64,000 bases of DNA. Source: Prunus persica (Eukaryota; Streptophyta; Magnoliopsida; Rosales; Rosaceae). The notes under the pieces were generated by a model. The model saw only the letters and a list, made by a program, of their open reading frames with translations, was not told where the DNA came from and made no database searches. The stretch covers positions 9,625,689 through 9,689,688 of the forward strand of contig NC_034010.1 in the NCBI RefSeq assembly GCF_000346465.2, given 5' to 3'. Made by a program: the position numbers and the translations under genes. This document shows positions 23,663 through 33,831 of this stretch, piece after piece (position 1 is the stretch's first letter; every line of letters begins with the position of its first letter).

Positions 23663-26600
23663 TCAATAATTGCCCTGTTTAATAATTTGGAAAACAAACT
23701 CTGCCCATTCATTCCGGACTTCATCAATGGCTTCTTGGGGGTATGAAGCTTCCTGGTTTCCCTTGGCATACTGCATAAACAATGACTATTAGGGTTTATA
23801 AATAAAAAGAAATTCAATCACAGACGACGATATTTTTCATAACCGACGTAGTATATCCATTCAACGACGTTAATTTTACACGACCGTCGTTGATAATACA
23901 AAAAACGACGTGAAATGTATGAAGGTAATTTCTTCTTACCTTATTCTCAAACCCCAAGGAAGGATCCATGATGATGTCCCTCATGAAGCGCATTACATAA
24001 TACCCGCATTCGACATTGCTGGGTTGCTTTGGTGTGCCTGAGAGAGTTTTCCAAATTACATTTTTACGTCCTGCTCGGGCTATGTGGGTATTATATAATT
24101 TTAAAGCACTGTTCACGATGTTTTTGGCCTCTTCATCGACCACACGATTTCCTGGCAGAGGATCCAGAAAATAGACGGTTTCTCTCGTTGCTCTTACAAT
24201 CAGCAAAATCCAATGACGGCTGCACAAAATTAATATAAAAACGACGGTTATTTACAAAAACGACGTATTATAGTATTTCACACGACGAAGTAAAGTAGCT
24301 AACGACGACATTATATATTTATCACGACGATAAATAAATACCGACGTGGTTAGTAGTTTCAAACGACTAAATAAAATAAAACACCGACGTGGTTAGTTTA
24401 TAAGCTGTCATTTATTGAAAATCATAAAAACAAAATCCTAAGGAGACTAACCCTGGATTGTAAGGCATCATGAAAATCTGTTCACCGTCTGTCTTCTGAA
24501 GTCGAGCTGCTACCAGTCGTGATCTGGCAGTTATTGTGCCAGAGTTGGCACTAACTGTAGCAGGGTCGATAAAGCCAACCATACTGCACATATTGGCTTT
24601 TTTCAAAACATCGTGTAAGTACCTAAACAAATAAAATAATATAAACAAGTCAGCACACAAAACACGACGGTTATGTATAAAACAACGACGTATTATAATA
24701 TTTCAAATGACGTACTGAAATAGATGAGGACGTTATAATATATTTATCACGACGGTTGTTAGTTAAGACGACGTGGTTAGTTAGTTAAGACGACGCAATA
24801 TATAAACCAACGAGTTATTATTTTAGAAGTACAAACCTCATATATACAGCCAATACAGTAGCTCCAATTTCTTCCATGCCTGCAAATTGTGTAATATCTT
24901 CAGGCAGGAGGAAGGTATCGCGCTCACCACCAAACACCCCCTTATCAATTGTAAATTGGACTGTCTTATCCTCAGGCAGGAGTGTCGTTTCCACAAAACG
25001 ACAAAGGGTTTTTAAAGAAGATGGCGCCTCCATTTTTGAATAAGCACCAACTTCAATAACCTGTTTAAAGAAATAAAAAAAATGACGTGGTAATTCAATA
25101 AAGACGACGGTTTAAGGAATAAAACGTCGTTTTAAAAGTATTTAAACGACGGTGAAAAAATTGTCGTGGTAATTTAATAAAGACGACGGTTTTATGAATA
25201 AAGAGTCGTCTGAAACCTTTTAAACGACGGTGAAAAAACCGTCGTTTAAATATTTTATTACGTCTTAAAAAAATTCCGCCGTCTAAGTTGTAAACAAACG
25301 ACGGATTAAATAAAAATATCGACGTCTGAAATTTTGAAAAACAAATAAAAAAGTTATGTTAACATACCTTGTCGTCATGCTTTTCTTCATCTTCTTTCTC
25401 CTTTTCTTCTTCCTTCTCTTCATCTCTTTTTTCTTCTTCCTTCTCTTCATATCTTTTTTCTTCTTCCTTCTCTTCATCTCTCTTTTCTTCTTCCTTCTCT
25501 TCATCTGGCTGATGTTTTCCCATTTTGGCAGTATCATCCTCCAAATGTAGGGATCTCACATCACCTCCAGAGCAGCTAGCTTTGTCAGACATTGGATTTT
25601 TGGGGCTTTGGCTAATTCTTGGTTTAAGCATGCTTGGATCAAAATTGGGAATTAATTGGGAAAGCTGACTCAGGAAATGCTCCCTCTTAGCCTCTACCAA
25701 TTGTTTTGTCCTAGCCTCCATCCTTAAGGCCTCTTCCCTTGCCTTAGCCTCCATCTTTTTAGTCTCTTCTTGAAGGAGAACTCTTAAACTCTCCTTCAAA
25801 CGGTCGTCAAAGCTCACCCTCTGTGGTTTGGGCAAATTGAAATATTGCCTTGGGGAAACACCAGCACCAACTCCCCTCACCCTGCCTGGATGCTCGGGGC
25901 CCAAAGCCATGGTCAGCACATCATTGCTGCCATCTACTCTGACTTTGCCTTCCGAGACTTGTTTCTGCAATTCATCCTAAAACAAAGATAAACAAAAAAA
26001 CACACGACGGTTATTTATGTACAAACGACGTATTATATAATTTCACACGACGCAATAACATATAAAACGACGTTATTATAACTTATCACGACGGTAGTTA
26101 TACCGACGTGGTTATTTATTTAAAACGACGAAATGAATAAACAACCGACGTCTTATGCTATAATTAAAGAAAACAGAGTAGTGATTCCTATTTAGACCGT
26201 TAACGACGTTTTTAACAAAGTTTCGACGTGGTAATATCATTCACACGACGAACAATATAACACACGACGTAATAAGAATAATTCACAGTTTAATAAAAAT
26301 TTAAAACAGAGTGATAGTAGGCTTACAATTAATTTAGCTTTCTCTGCCACCTTTGGATCAGGGATGTTACCATGTTTGTCCTGTCTAGCTCTCTTCCATA
26401 AGGTAGATCGATCAATTTCTACCCCAGGCATGGTTTCCTCCAATTGATCCTCCAATCCAGCATATCCTTTTCGAGACAATCGATGATTATACTCGAGTTT
26501 CTCCCTAATCTGTGCATGTTGAGAATGCACAGACTCAAAATCTTTGGATAGCCTTGAAGCTACAAAGGCATCCCATTGTGCTTTCTCTATGAATTTATAT

Positions 26601-27136
26601 GTTTCAGGGGGTTGGCTTAATTTCTCCCTGTCATTGGTGTATGGAAGGATATAATGCCTCGTTAGTGTAGACTTGAAATCCTTCCATTTCTTGGAAGCAG
26701 AAGCTAAAACAGAGGTCTTGCCCCCTTGGCCTACGACAAAAGCCATGTCAACTGCTTCCCAAATCTGCTCCTTTATATCCTTGGGGATTTGGGACCATTT
26801 CTTGTCCACAAGTGGGATCCTGGAGCGTGCCAACACACCAATATACGACTGCATCTCAATATGTGCTTGGCCAACACCTTTCCCCCTTTTATTGTACTCA
26901 ACAATTGGCCTCAGTTTCTGAAGCTTTCTCTTCACAACACGAGGCATTGTGCTCATACCTCGACCAGTCTTTGAATCATCAGAGATTGTTGTCTGGCTGG
27001 TTGGTTCTGTCTCAGCAGATGATGAAGCAAACTTCATCTTCTTCGAAGACTTCATCTCCTTCGAAGACTTGTCTTGAGGAGCTACCATTCCAAGCTTCTT
27101 GGAGCCAGAATCCTTAGTTTGTTGTTGAGAAACCAT
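23663..27136 (-). CDS. CACTA-borne gene: plant transposase-like region plus Ulp1-type C48 protease
   Basis: Six exons read through without a stop: 27136-26327, 25976-25368, 25060-24837, 24622-24452, 24219-23940 and 23770-23663. All introns have GT-AG ends and matching phase, giving 733 residues. Exon 1 resembles the plant En/Spm transposase-associated family (Transposase_24-like: RARQDKHGNIPDP, and a start rich in K and S). Exon 2 holds a long coiled coil (EEALRMEARTKQLVEAKREH) and an EEEKRDEEKE repeat tract. Exon 5 carries the protease core: RHWILLIV with the catalytic His, FLDPLPG with the Asp, and VECGYYVMRFM with the Cys. The ATG at 27136 follows a probable 5' UTR intron. Such fusions are known in plant CACTA elements. 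The exact role of the protease is not established. All five introns contain CGACG motifs. Confidence 0.85.
25369..25530 (-). repeat. In-frame 24-bp coding repeat (EEKEEEKRD)
   Basis: Four to five degenerate units of CTTCTTCCTTCTCTTCATCT lie at the 3' end of exon 2. They encode a charged Glu/Lys run. Length polymorphism between copies is likely. Confidence 0.85.
25977..26326. repeat. Intron 1 of the C48 gene, saturated with CGACG motifs
   Basis: About a dozen ACGACG or CGACGTGG motifs in 350 bp, the same words that make up the transposon ends. The other four introns have the same content on a smaller scale. Confidence 0.8.
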
Positions 27137-27149
27137 TTTAACAGACAAA

Positions 27150-27816
27150 ACTGCAAGTGAAAATATTTCAGGAAAACATTAAGAACACAAACGACGGTAT
27201 TAAAAAATACAACGTATGATATGATTTTAGACGACGCAATGAAATAATCTCAGATGTAATAAATGTTTAAAACCATTATTTATATAACGTCGTGGTATAT
27301 ATGTTCACACGACGTCAATAGTAATACACCGTCGTGGTAAACTATTATTTATATAACGTCGTGGTATTTATGTTCATACGACGTCAATAGTAATACACCG
27401 TCGTGGTATTAACATTCACACGACGTAAAACAATAAGATATTTTGTCGTCTATATTAGATACCAACCCTAGTTTCTTTTTCTTTATATTTTATCAAATAA
27501 GGGAAAAACAAAAACCATTGTTCAGAGAAATCAAACCTGCAATTAAACAAGCATATAAAAAAAGACTATTATTTTAAAAACAACTTTGTCAATTTTCAGA
27601 CGACGCTAGAACAACTTACGAACCGTCGTGGTCTACCGTCGTCTTATTTAGTTGAGGTAGTTGTCTTCAAAGTTGGAAACTTTCCCTCTTTGTCTGTATA
27701 TTTTATCAAACTTGGAAAGAAGTAAAATGATTTTGGCCAGAAAAAAGGTAAAAGATTTTTCAAACAAAAACGTATGAGCATGCAAAACAGTAACCAAATA
27801 GTGAAAATGAAAGCTT
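27150..27816. repeat. CGACG repeat region upstream of the C48 gene
   Basis: Includes a duplicated module, ATAACGTCGTGGTAT-TATGTTCA-ACGACGTCAATAG, at about 27293 and 27355. This may act as the promoter region of the minus-strand gene. No ORF is seen before the gap. Confidence 0.7.
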
Positions 27817-28336
27817 NNNNNNNNNNNNNNNNNNNNNNNNNNNNNNNNNNNNNNNNNNNNNNNNNNNNNNNNNNNNNNNNNNNNNNNNNNNNNNNNNNNN
27901 NNNNNNNNNNNNNNNNNNNNNNNNNNNNNNNNNNNNNNNNNNNNNNNNNNNNNNNNNNNNNNNNNNNNNNNNNNNNNNNNNNNNNNNNNNNNNNNNNNNN
28001 NNNNNNNNNNNNNNNNNNNNNNNNNNNNNNNNNNNNNNNNNNNNNNNNNNNNNNNNNNNNNNNNNNNNNNNNNNNNNNNNNNNNNNNNNNNNNNNNNNNN
28101 NNNNNNNNNNNNNNNNNNNNNNNNNNNNNNNNNNNNNNNNNNNNNNNNNNNNNNNNNNNNNNNNNNNNNNNNNNNNNNNNNNNNNNNNNNNNNNNNNNNN
28201 NNNNNNNNNNNNNNNNNNNNNNNNNNNNNNNNNNNNNNNNNNNNNNNNNNNNNNNNNNNNNNNNNNNNNNNNNNNNNNNNNNNNNNNNNNNNNNNNNNNN
28301 NNNNNNNNNNNNNNNNNNNNNNNNNNNNNNNNNNNN
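27817..28336. other. Assembly gap (520 N)
   Basis: A run of undetermined bases. Open frames that span it are artefacts. Confidence 1.
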
Positions 28337-28860
28337 TTTGTCGCTTTCATTCATTTTCGGTTTACATTTAGGGTTCCAAGAGTTCTTCCTCTCTCAGTCT
28401 CTCACGTCGTGGAGGTCTTTCTCAAAGAGAAATTGAGCTTACATTTAGGCTAGTTGACAAGAAGAAGCTTGTCAACTAGCCTTCTCACTTCCTTGATCAA
28501 GCCTGATAGGACACTTAGTGCTTCTGAATACTCCTTGCTTTCCATCAAAAGAGATGCAAGCCTGGCCTCCACTCGCTGTCGAAGGAAAGTTCGCTTCTCA
28601 GGGAAATCTGAAGATCAGATGTGCCTGATCCTCTGCTTGATTTTTTTGACTAAGAAGATCCGTCAGATTTGTGATAGCCTCTTCCTTTACGTAGAGCTTC
28701 AGAAGAAGAAGATGGGTTTCAAGAATGCGATAGAGAATAGAAATGGCTTCAGATGGCCTCTAAAGCATGAGCAATCGAATCAGTAGTTGCTGGGAGATAT
28801 GATGAAGACATTGTCAATGCTTTGAACTATACAAGTCCTGCAGAAAGATAAAGGACCAAA
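28337..28860 (-). pseudogene. RPN6: Captured fragment of the 26S proteasome subunit gene RPN6 (PSMD11)
   Basis: On the minus strand the start is recognisable at 28811: MSSSYLPATTDSIAHALEA, the conserved N-terminus of plant RPN6. It is followed, out of frame, by the segment equivalent to EEAITNLTDLL. About 70 residues are then missing. It resumes as RTFLRQRVEARLASLLMESK and SGLIKEVRRL-DKLLLV (about 28600-28466), then a small deletion and KLNFSLRK near 28440-28417. Small deletions and stops break the frame in several places. The surrounding 5' leader may also be host-derived. The normal protein is a lid subunit of the proteasome. This copy is a transduplicated pseudogene lying in the sense of the element's own genes. 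Confidence 0.85.
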
Positions 28861-28869
28861 CTGTTAAAG

Positions 28870-30474
28870 AAACTGAAACAACGGCGGTTTTCTGTTCTAC
28901 CGTCGTCTTTTCTCGTCGTCTATATAAAGGTAAGATGGCGGTATATTTATAATTACCGACGTAGATTATTTTGTTAAACGTCGTTAAGTGTACTACAACC
29001 GACGTGGATTTTATTTTTAAATTATAAATAGAGTGTTTTTTTCCCGAATTCTTTCAGTTTTAGTTTTCAATTACAAAGCGTGATAAATAGATTTTTCTTT
29101 CCCGAGAAAATTTCAAATGAGGGAAATTAATGTCCTAGAATTTGTAAACTAACACGACGCAATATTACTAACCCGAGGAAATTATAAATAGATTTTGCTT
29201 TCCCGAAGAAATTTTAAATTAATTCAGTTTGAAACAACGACGGGTTTTTGTTATGACGTCGTTTTTAACTAAAACGACGCAATATTTGTTTTGCGACGTG
29301 GAATATTTTCATTTAACGTCGTTAGTTTTAATATAACCGACGTGGATTTGAATTTTTAAATTATGAATAGAATTTTTTTTCCCGTGACCTTTCAGTTTAT
29401 TTTTCAATTACAGTGCGTTATAAATAGAGTTTTTTTTCCGGAGAAAATTTAAAATGAAGGAAATTAATGTTCTGGAATATGTAAAGTTTCTTTTTTGGAT
29501 GACAGATTTAAATAAAATAAGAATATAAAAACAACGACTGTTTTTGTATTACTGTCGTCGTTTTTCGTCGTCTTAAGTAAGACTAAGACGACGTAATATA
29601 TTTGTTTAGCGACGTTGATTTGTTTTTTAAACGTCGTTAGGTATAATATAACCGTTGTTGAAAATTGTCTCTCTGATTGCAAATTTGCAACGACGTTAGG
29701 TATAATATTTGTAGATACACAAACGCACACACATCATCAACTTCCAAAAAATTGTCTCTCTGATTGCAAATCTGTGTCATCTGTTAAGATTATGATGTGG
29801 AACAGAGTTCCATCTGGTAAGATTTCGTAACCCTTGGGATCTCAGAAAAATCTGATTATGTCGGCGGTTTTCTATATAAACCGTCGTGGTTATTTCAATT
29901 CTTGTCATTAAGTAGATCTACCGACGTAGGATAAGAAAATCAAAGAAAAAAATTGTTAACAAAAATTCTTATTAAGACGACGTATAAAATGAATAAATAC
30001 GACGTTGAATTTTATAGTACGATTTAAAGATAACGTCGTAGAACTATACGAGAATGACGTCGATATATTTATATTTTTCGTCGTTGTACATTAATTTAAT
30101 ACGGCGATATTTTGTATTTTAAAGCCTTGAATTTGTTTGTAATTATACGGCGTCTTATACGAAAACCTCGTCGTGTTATTTTATGAGTAAAAACGGCGGC
30201 TTTTATTGAAATCGTCGTCTTTACTTTCTACGTCGGTCGATTCATAACTTCTGCCGTTCTTTGTTGGTTTTGATTTTACACTGCCGAAATCTGTTTCAAA
30301 TAGACGTCGGTTGTTTAATTAGGTACGTCGTTGTTTTTGAACAGCCATTTGAATCTCCATTTTTAGTTGTCTAAGGTGGTATTACACGACGGTGTTTTTA
30401 GAACCGTCGTCTTTTTAAAAACCACGACGGTTTTCACCTAGACCGTCGTTGTTTTCTGGTCGTCTTTTTCACTT
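28870..30474. repeat. Right subterminal CGACG repeat array
   Basis: Dense ACGACGG, CGTCGT and GACGTGG motifs in both orientations up to 12 bp from the right terminus. Inside are at least two long related blocks (TAAATAGA-TTTT-TTTCCCGA-GAAAATT at about 29020-29210 and 29360-29450), which look like local duplications. A short ATTGTCTCTCTGATTGCAAAT segment is also duplicated, at 29666 and 29750. Confidence 0.88.
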
Positions 30475-30486
30475 TTTGTAGTGGTG

Positions 30487-30838
30487 CCACAAAACTGAGA
30501 CACCAAAGGAATTTTTCAATATGAAACATTTCAGTGCTAGAAATGTTATTAAGAGGTGTTTCGGTTTATTAAAAATGCTTTGGGAAATTCTTAGGAGTCC
30601 ATTCTTTTATGATATTATAACACGTCAAATAATTTCTTTCTGTTGTATGTTCCATAACTTTATAAGAAGAGAGATGGCTTTGGATCCTATTGAACATCAA
30701 GTGGACAATCATCTTGTAGATGAGACTTTGGAAACAAATGATTACATTAGTACAGTTGAGTCCTCAGACGAGTGGAGTGTATGGAGGCAAAACCTTGCAA
30801 ATGAAATATGGAATACATGGAATGGAAATAGGGAATAA
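30487..30838 (+). pseudogene. Harbinger transposase pseudogene, 3' part
   Basis: This continues the frame interrupted at 18764: TPKEFFNMKHFSARNVIKRC, then FGLLKMLWEILRSPFFYDII, an HNFIRREMALDPIEH motif and an acidic C-terminus ending in TAA at 30836-30838. In active family members the third catalytic acid is the glutamate of the NVIER motif. Here it is lysine (AAG), so the DDE triad is broken. The open frame is otherwise free of stops. Confidence 0.9.
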
Positions 30839-31173
30839 AGACATGTGATGAATACATTATTTGTTTGTTTTTATCATGTTATTTAATGTACTCAAGACAT
30901 TATTTATTTATTATACTTATGTAATGTATTGAATATGGACAACTAATGTGAGTTCCTGTGTTTTTAAGAACCTTTTCATTCATTTTTAAGAGCTGGAAAC
31001 TCGAAAATTTCAATATAATTACATGTTATTCATCACTTATGTAGAAGATTGATTGTTTTTCATGCCTTTGACATTGACAACGTCTGTTATATGACATTGC
31101 TTGCTTTTCATGCCTTTCGATTCAAAGATGTATCTTTTTTAAGTTTATTTTATGTAGTAGATCATTTATCGTC
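30839..31173. other. Harbinger intergenic spacer
   Basis: AT-rich spacer between the two Harbinger genes, with no motifs beyond possible polyadenylation and promoter sequences. Confidence 0.5.
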
Positions 31174-32339
31174 ATGAGTTCTACGGCTACTTCAAGTGGA
31201 AAAGTAAAGGGAGGAAGGGGACAAAATAAGCGTTGTTGGACAACTAAGGAGGATAACACATTGATGGAATGCTTGATGGAACTCCATCAAAATACCAATT
31301 GGCGAGGTGACTCGGGCTTTAAAAATGGATACTTGAATAAATTAGAAACTATGCTAGAAGTAAAACTTCTGAATTCTGGGTTGAAGGCATCACCCCATAT
31401 TGAATCAAGGGTGAAGACTTTGAAGGGAAAATATGGTGCTTTAGCTAATGCACTATCTCAATGTGGTTTTGGGTGGAATGAAGAGGAGATGATGTTGGTA
31501 TGTGAGAAAAGTGTATTTGATGCCTGGGCGAAGGCAAATCTAAGCATATCTTATTCTATGCATATCGAATTAAAAAATACATATGTTATACTATGTCTTT
31601 AATATTTATTTAAAAATACTAATGCATATATATATTGTAATTGTAGAACAAAAAGGATGCAAGTGGTTTGTATGGCAAGTCGTTTCCACATTACTATGCA
31701 CTTGGAGAGATATACGGAAAAGAACGTGCTATTGGAACAAATGCTGGAAATGCTGATGATGATGAAGAAGACGTTAGGAGAGCTGATTCAAGTGTTCATC
31801 AGAATAGAAGTGTGGGTGATTACTTTATTGAGGAGATGTTTTCACATCCTAATGGTGGGTCACAATATGGGGGTTCAGAATATAAGGGATCTCAATTTGA
31901 GGATATTGAGGAGTTGGAAGATGATGAGACAACCTTTACACAACCAAATCCCCAACCCTCAAGTGCCCAACAACGTGCCTAATATAAGAGACCTGCACAA
32001 GATGTAGCAAGTGGTCTAAATCATCCTCGTAGGAAGGTAAATGCTTTGAATGAAATGTCTAACAAATTTGGACTTGTGGCTAAAGTTGTAGCATGAATGG
32101 CACCTCAGCTTGTAGTCTTGGTTAATGTTCTTTCAACAGAGAAGGATCTTGTTGATATGCAAGCTAAACTTGGTGGTGAACTGAAGAAAATAGAATTCCA
32201 ATCTCCTTTGCAAGTATTTCGTATCACCAACGTTTTAGCCAAAGAACACGATTTGCTAAGGATTTTCTTTACCATGACTGATGAAGAAAAAAAAGATTAT
32301 GCATTTAATCTTATGGAGCATGGCTTACAGTGCTTGTGA
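31174..32339 (+). pseudogene. Harbinger ORF1 (Myb/SANT-like DNA-binding protein), with stops
   Basis: Exon 1 (31174 to about 31531) has the trihelix-like pattern RCWTTKEDNTLMECLMEL, SRVKTLKGKYGALANAL and a final VFDAW. The exon boundary AAG followed by GCAAAT suggests a GC donor, possibly a mutated GT. Exon 2 begins after TTGTAATTGTAG at about 31647 with KKDASGLYGKSFPHYYALGE, an acidic stretch and a serine/glutamine-rich region. TAA at about 31980 and TGA at about 32095 interrupt an otherwise conserved C-terminus (ITNVLAKEHDLLRIFFTMTD). ORF1 normally partners the transposase in DNA binding and nuclear import. This copy is defective. Confidence 0.82.
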
Positions 32340-32879
32340 TTGATGAGTAATGGGTGAATGACTTTTGTGGAGATTATATATCTCTTTTTTTAGTAGTATG
32401 AAGATCACATGTATTTAATCATATGAAGATTATGCAGGTTATTATTATTTGATTGTTTACTAGTTACGTAGGTGAAAGATATATATTTATTGGAGTTAAT
32501 TTTTTTGTTTGAAATTGGCTCTGGCCAAAGGTGTATTAACATTATCATTGAACTGGGCTTTTGCTGTTCATCTTGTTCAGCATATTGATTCCTCATGTTT
32601 ACACCACCTTACTAGTTTGGTCTCCTTAGCCAATTTGTGAATTATATATGTGTTGTGCTGAAAATGTGTAGGGAATTTTAGTAATCAAATTAATTTGGAT
32701 TCTGATTCATGAAAATTAGTAAACAATAACAATGGGAATCAACCTCATTCATTTGCTAATTCCATATGTTTAGTAAACAACTTAATGAGAATGATTCTTT
32801 CCATACCTATTCAATACTAACCCAATTCCTAAATTCTCTAATTCCTTACTTTCTCAATTACTAATATGTAAACATGCCC
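32340..32879. repeat. Harbinger right-end non-coding region
   Basis: Closely similar to 14860-15270 of copy A (for example TTTAGTAATCAAATTAATTT and ATTAGTAAACAATAACAAT), ending in the inverted terminal repeat. Confidence 0.75.
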
Positions 32880-32882
32880 TTA

Positions 32883-33578
32883 ATGTAATCACAATTCTTG
32901 ACTTATGGAGATATTCCCCATTTGAAATCACATTAATAGCCAAATTAAATGAGGATTTAATTAGCATAATCAATATGACCCAAGGCAAACTTCAATTTCC
33001 ATGTGGTGTCACCGAAGTGGTTGCTGAAATATTAGCTCCCACAATATCCTCCATAGTGCCTAAATCATTGCCGTTGCACCACTAGTAGTACTCTGCCAAA
33101 GTAACCATGAATTCATAAACATAAATATTTGAGGTTGTGTAATTTACGGATCATGTCATGTAATTTAATTAGGACTGTAAATTCATAGGGTATGAAAGGA
33201 ATTCATGTTCCCTAATGAGAGGGTTGGTTGTAGTACAACAAATTTGTATTAATATGATCGATACTATTATTAAAATCAATTAAGGTCGAAGGTGATCAAA
33301 TAAAGGAAGGGAGTGGATGCATAAAACCATCCCAACTGCAAAAAGTTTTTATTTCAATTATTCACATCCGATGCCCATCTCTCTCATGATCAACATATAT
33401 ATAACTTGATTGAAAGTGATGAAAGGAAATTGGGTTTTACGTCTCCCTAATAATTGGTGCTAGCAATGTTATGGTGTAGTAATATTGTACTGGGGGGGAC
33501 AATGGCTATATTTTTTTGAATGTACACATGGCAATTAGATAAAAGAAAAATTAATTATTTCACAAGTACCAGATATCA
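32883..33578. other. Unique-looking non-coding DNA
   Basis: No ORF, no paired repeats and no RNA gene recognised. It is the spacer between the Harbinger nest and the copia element. Confidence 0.5.
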
Positions 33579-33583
33579 TTTAG

Positions 33584-33799
33584 TGTTAGAAATCAAGCCT
33601 TAATTGGAGGATGACTTTTGAATGAAGGTAACCTTGTATAGCTGATTTACTTGGACATCACTTATTTTTGTTTTTTATGTAATTGCCTTAGACATAGGAT
33701 TTAGAGATTATTTCCTTATTGTAAATCTTTAGAATTGTTATATATTTGCACACTTTGTACAATGTTGAATACAAAAAACATTCACCATATTTTCTTATA
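33584..33799 (+). repeat. 5' LTR of copia element
   Basis: Pairs with 37828-38042. Differences are scattered single bases plus short indels, for example TTTTTGTTTT against TTTGCC, showing moderate age. Confidence 0.93.
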
Positions 33800-33811
33800 T
33801 GGTATTAAAGC
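33800..33811 (+). other. Copia primer-binding site
   Basis: TGGTATTAAAGC immediately follows the LTR. It matches the initiator-Met tRNA-primed consensus with two substitutions. Confidence 0.8.
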
Positions 33812-33831
33812 AAAACATCTAATCCCCTTTT

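Larger units (their letters stand above)
18765..30486 (-). mobile_element. CACTA (En/Spm) transposon, 11.7 kb
   Basis: The left terminus is CACTACTACAAAAAAG and the right is CTTTTTGTAGTGGTG. The 3-bp duplication CCA lies at 18762-18764 and 30487-30489. Removing the element restores an open Harbinger frame across the junction (DWRDGHKTETPKEFF). Both ends, and most inner non-coding DNA, are packed with CGACG/CGTCG motifs. The genes are on the minus strand. An assembly gap of 520 Ns lies in the right half. The right terminus begins CACCA instead of CACTA when read inward, which may weaken end recognition. Confidence 0.95.
15275..32879 (+). mobile_element. PIF/Harbinger transposon copy B, host of nested insertions
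   Basis: Terminal repeats are GGGCATGTTTAC at 15275 and GTAAACATGCCC ending at 32879. Flanking TAA at the left and TTA at the right fit the TWA preference of the superfamily, but they are not a matching direct repeat. Without the two nested insertions the element is about 5.05 kb and has the standard two genes, a DDE transposase (left) and a Myb/SANT-like ORF1 (right), both on the plus strand. Stops, a lost catalytic acid and the two insertions make it inactive. Confidence 0.85.

Noticed and set aside
27644..28436. Open frames of 196-236 residues across the gap
   Set aside because: They consist of undetermined residues from the 520 Ns.
28454..28786. Plus-strand 110-residue ORF
   Set aside because: It is the reverse of the captured RPN6 fragment, which is recognisable on the minus strand.
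18777..30474. The dense CGACG/CGTCG words as a CRISPR array
   Set aside because: Spacing is irregular, copies occur in both orientations, there are no unique spacers of fixed length, and the DNA is a eukaryotic transposon. They are subterminal repeats.
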